This document shows positions 51,867 to 54,950 of a stretch of DNA of 54,950 nt, piece by piece. Below the pieces are notes generated by a model. The model searched no databases. It had not been told where the DNA came from and saw nothing but the letters and a program-made list of their open reading frames with translations. Position numbers and translations under genes: made by a program. Position 1 is the first letter of the stretch. Every line of letters begins with the position of its first letter. This stretch comes from Butyrivibrio proteoclasticus P6B7 (GTDB lineage: Bacteria; Bacillota; Clostridia; Lachnospirales; Lachnospiraceae), in NCBI RefSeq assembly GCF_000622085.1, contig NZ_JHWL01000031.1:1-54950 (forward strand), read 5' to 3'.

Positions 51867-54800
51867 TATCTGTTTCTTTTTCCTCTCTTACCATTAGCTT
51901 TAAGTTCGCCCTTTGCTTTAGTTGCAACAACAATAAATGTCACAAGGCAAGCAATAGCGATCATGTAAAATACAATCTTTCCTGTCCTACCAGTCTGAAC
52001 ATCACCTGAGCTAGTTCCTCTTCTTACAGTACTTGCAGAAGCATCTGGAGTAGGAGCAACAACTGTGCTTGCAGTTGAAACTGATGAAGCTGAATCTGTA
52101 GGAGTAGCCGCTCCATCTATGTAACCAGGAACAGAGAATCCAGCAGTATAAGTATTTCCATAAGGATCTCTGTATGTAGCAGTGAATGAATTACCACCCT
52201 CTGCTGTCACTGTCTGAGAATTAACCTCAAAATTGCTTGTAGTACCGTTTGTACCATCAGCGTAATAAAGAGTAACAGTCACGTCGTCAACGTTGTACTT
52301 GTTGCCAACAAGGATCTGTCCACCTGTATAATTTGCAGCAATGGATTTAACTGTCTTATATCCATTTACAACAAATGGAGCAGAAAACTCCTTATCATCC
52401 TGAGTCTTATCGATGTAATAAGCAGTAATAGTGTTATCTCCTGCTGCTGTTACTTTCTTTGTTGAGAACTTTGATGCTTCAACCTCGAAGCCCTCTTTCT
52501 TATCGCTATCATCTGTGTAATAAGCCATTACTGTTACATAACTAGTGTCATACTCATTTCCAACAAGTACAGAAGGTCCTGAATAAGTAGCCTCGATAAG
52601 TCCAACGTGTCTTATGCCTGGAACAGTAAGCTTAGCAGTCATTGTCTCTTCGCCGTTCTTGTATGTAACTGTGAATGTATTATCACCTTTCTTAGTCACA
52701 TCGTATGAATCAGCCTCCCAATCATCAGCAGTAAGAGGCATCTTTTTACCCTCCGCATCAACGATTGAAACAACAACATCTTCTTTTGAATACTTCTGAC
52801 CTACTGTCACAGGATCACCACTATACTCAGCAGCTATACCCGTAACATCTGCTCCGATAACAAATGATGCTGTCTTTGCACCTTTAGGACCTGTGAGCAT
52901 TTCTGGGAAAGCACTAACAACATAAGTGCCTGCTTTCTGTGTTGTATATGTCTTTGCTGTAGCATTTGCTATGTCTGAACCATCCTTGGCCCAAGAATAA
53001 GCAAGTGGAGCTATGCTTGCGCTTGCTTCAGTAGTACCGCCCGTATAGAGCTTAGAAACAGCATCAACAAGCATAACAGCCTTATCACTATCATCCTTAA
53101 GAGAATAAGTTCCAGCAGCATTGCCGTTTATAGTCTTAGACTTGATCTCAACAAAACTACGGTTATCGTTATCACCGTTTGCACCACCAAAAGCGTAAGC
53201 TAAGATATTTGCGCTTGGAGTACCATCAATGAAAAGCGTAGTAAGAACATCGTCTGCCGCGCTATCCTCAGCCCCTTCAACCCAAAACATGTTGATAGAG
53301 CTGCCGTCTGTATCCTTAAGAACAACACCTGTTGCAGTAAGGATAGACTCAGGAAGCTTAATAGTAGTGAGCTTTACAGATGGATAATTCTCGTTTACAT
53401 CCATTGCGGCGATTCTTCTAAGGTCTGTTGCATTAGAAAGATCCATAGCTGAAAGGTCAAGTTCAGTAAGTGAATAGCAGTTCCTTACCATCTCATAAGC
53501 ACTCTCAAGATTTGATGAGCTACCAAAGTTTGAAAGCACCTTCTTAAGCTGTGAAGATGGAAGTTTATAGTTGTTACGGAACATTGTTCCAGCATCCTGA
53601 AGGTTTGTAGCTGTAAACTTCTTACCAACACTCACTGTATTTAAAGCATTACATCCATCAAAAAGTCCCTGTGCATAAACAAGGTTTAATGTATCCCAAC
53701 CTGAAAGATCAGCATTTGTAAGAGAAGCACAGTTCTTAAAGAAATAAGATGTATTCTTACAATTTGACTGAACAAGGTTTGATACGCCTGCAGATACAAG
53801 AGCAGTATCATTTGCAAACACGCCTCTAGCATCCTTAAGGTTATTGCCCTGCGCAAAAGCTGATACATTTCCAAGTCCTGTATCATTAGCGAACATACCC
53901 ATGATAGTCTCAACTGTAAATAATGACTTTGAATCAGACATCATGTTAACAAGCGCGAGCTTATCATTATCAGCAAAAGCAAAAGCAAAGTTCTTTACGT
54001 ATCTAGTATCCCAACCAGAAAGGTCAAACATAGAGACCTTAGTATTACGTGCAAAACTCTCAGCATTTGTAAGAGCAGATGAGATACCCCAGTTCTTAAC
54101 GTCTACTCCGCTTACAAGAGCAGAGCAGTCAGAGAACATAAATGAGATATCTGTTGCCTTTGAAAGATCCCAAGCTGATGTATCTACCTTAGTTAAAGCA
54201 GAATCACCATCAAACATGAATCTGGCATCTTCAAGGGCTCCAAACTTAACTGTGCCCATAGCATCACTTCCAAGGCTTGAAAGGTTCTTACAATCCTTGA
54301 ACATACCTGCGGCACTTACAACTGTATCAAGTGCTGAGATACCTGTTGTGTCGATTGTGCTAAATCCTGATGATGCAAACATAACGTCTGCATGCTCAAG
54401 AACAGGAGCTGACCATCCGCTTATATCTGCGGATGAAATAGCCGCCTTTGAACCTGCTCCTCTGAACATAGCAGTAGAGTTCTTAAGAGCTGGCATAGAG
54501 CTACCCATCTCAATATTTGAGATAAAGTCGCATCTAAGAGCAAGGCATGAAGCATCGATAAGCTCTGGGTAAGAAGCACCAAACTTGATACCCTTGAAGT
54601 TCTCTCCGTTACGGGAGAACATATAGCCCATCATCTTAACGTTATCCATGCCCCAATTTGTCATATCAACAGTACCGGTAATAACATCACCGTATTCTGT
54701 GATATCTGCAAGACCTGGATCCATGTTTCCTAAAGGCTTATCTAAATCGATAACGCCATCAGCATCGCCAGCGCTAAACATAGCAGATGCATCAACTACA

Positions 54801-54950
54801 CTACCAAGATTCCATGAATAGATGTTATTTGTACCTGCACCATTTGGGTCAGATACAAGATTGGCATTCTTAGCGCCAAAGAACATACCACTAGTCCACT
54901 GAACACCGTCCATGTGATAAGTTGATACGCTAGGCTGTGAAATGCTCTCA
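51866..54950 (-). CDS. Giant BspA/DUF285-like surface protein with Ig-like repeats (5' end outside window)
   Basis: At least 1027 residues; the frame stays open to the right edge, so the true start and signal peptide lie outside. Residues ~1-540 are tandem ~25-residue repeats of the BspA/DUF285 kind (for example MFSDCSALVSGVDVKNW and SYFFKNCASLTNADLSGWDT). Four related ~75-residue Ig-like repeats follow (IAANYTGGQILVGNKYN type). The end has SSGDVQTGRTG, a membrane helix and a basic tail, a sortase-type sorting signal in variant form. BspA-like proteins bind host or matrix proteins and other cells; here it may promote contact during mating. Confidence 0.85.
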   Translation of the reverse strand, partial: ESISQPSVSTYHMDGVQWTSGMFFGAKNANLVSDPNGAGTNNIYSWNLGSVVDASAMFSAGDADGVIDLDKPLGNMDPGLADITEYGDVITGTVDMTNWGMDNVKMMGYMFSRNGENFKGIKFGASYPELIDASCLALRCDFISNIEMGSSMPALKNSTAMFRGAGSKAAISSADISGWSAPVLEHADVMFASSGFSTIDTTGISALDTVVSAAGMFKDCKNLSSLGSDAMGTVKFGALEDARFMFDGDSALTKVDTSAWDLSKATDISFMFSDCSALVSGVDVKNWGISSALTNAESFARNTKVSMFDLSGWDTRYVKNFAFAFADNDKLALVNMMSDSKSLFTVETIMGMFANDTGLGNVSAFAQGNNLKDARGVFANDTALVSAGVSNLVQSNCKNTSYFFKNCASLTNADLSGWDTLNLVYAQGLFDGCNALNTVSVGKKFTATNLQDAGTMFRNNYKLPSSQLKKVLSNFGSSSNLESAYEMVRNCYSLTELDLSAMDLSNATDLRRIAAMDVNENYPSVKLTTIKLPESILTATGVVLKDTDGSSINMFWVEGAEDSAADDVLTTLFIDGTPSANILAYAFGGANGDNDNRSFVEIKSKTINGNAAGTYSLKDDSDKAVMLVDAVSKLYTGGTTEASASIAPLAYSWAKDGSDIANATAKTYTTQKAGTYVVSAFPEMLTGPKGAKTASFVIGADVTGIAAEYSGDPVTVGQKYSKEDVVVSIVDAEGKKMPLTADDWEADSYDVTKKGDNTFTVTYKNGEETMTAKLTVPGIRHVGLIEATYSGPSVLVGNEYDTSYVTVMAYYTDDSDKKEGFEVEASKFSTKKVTAAGDNTITAYYIDKTQDDKEFSAPFVVNGYKTVKSIAANYTGGQILVGNKYNVDDVTVTLYYADGTNGTTSNFEVNSQTVTAEGGNSFTATYRDPYGNTYTAGFSVPGYIDGAATPTDSASSVSTASTVVAPTPDASASTVRRGTSSGDVQTGRTGKIVFYMIAIACLVTFIVVATKAKGELKANGKRGKRNR

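Noticed and set aside
53844..54572. 242-residue plus-strand frame opposite the BspA-like gene
   Set aside because: Antisense to regular repeats, which keep long frames open; no ribosome site and no family resemblance.
1..54950. CRISPR arrays, tRNA or rRNA genes
   Set aside because: No regularly spaced direct repeats, cloverleaf patterns or rRNA sequence were noticed on either strand.

Overview
The window looks like part of a large conjugative plasmid or integrative conjugative element from a low-GC Bacillota host, most likely Lachnospiraceae-like. The grounds are AGGAGG ribosome sites nearly everywhere, codon bias, a PrgI-type Gram-positive type IV secretion system (T4SS), a class B sortase, and a BspA-like surface protein ending in a QTG motif, membrane segment and basic tail. 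No relaxase, origin of transfer, VirD4 coupling protein, rRNA, tRNA or CRISPR array was seen. Host assignment is inference.

Layout. 1-7.9 kb (minus strand): an accessory operon with a PRTRC-like ubiquitin-type set (ThiF/E1-like, protein-B/E2-like, JAB peptidase fusion), a Rad52-like annealing protein and the start of a Cas4-nuclease/UvrD-helicase fusion. 8.1-9.2 kb (plus): a TacAT-like GNAT toxin-antitoxin pair behind a structured leader. 9.4-31.1 kb (minus): conjugation genes, namely a lipoprotein, a Spo0A-C-like DNA binder, a wall hydrolase, membrane accessory proteins, VirB6-like, VirB4, a VirB4-N-like protein, PrgI, a VirB2-like pilin and a sliding-clamp-like protein. 31.2-36 kb (minus): an SNF2/DEAH helicase and a DNA adenine methylase-like protein. 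36.3-40.1 kb: a serine recombinase cut in two by an intact IS66 element with a perfect 8-bp target duplication. 40.2-46.4 kb: a multi-cassette inversion array (shufflon). 46.4-55 kb (minus): a secreted small protein, a collagen-like fibre protein, a VirB11/CpaF-like ATPase, a sortase B and a giant BspA/Ig-like surface protein running off the edge.

Main discovery candidate: the gene at 45320-46393 encodes a secreted protein whose C-terminal half begins at a GCTC motif. Seven further headless, Cys/His-rich C-terminal cassettes lie beside it. The four to the left point right and the three nearer point left, each opens with the same motif in the same codon phase, and two meet head to head. This is the layout of a shufflon that swaps the tip of a surface fibre, as with PilV in R64, but the adjacent recombinase is a serine recombinase. 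A secreted thioredoxin-like lipoprotein and a VapBC-like module sit inside the array. The IS66 insertion probably locks the array unless a second recombinase acts.

Two apparently undescribed RNA leader families also appear. One (three copies, near 0.9, 7.9 and 36.1 kb) has two hairpins at identical spacing with compensatory changes, followed by a terminator just ahead of the first gene. The other (two copies, at 8.2 and 42.0 kb) precedes two unrelated toxin-antitoxin modules. All alignments were done by eye.
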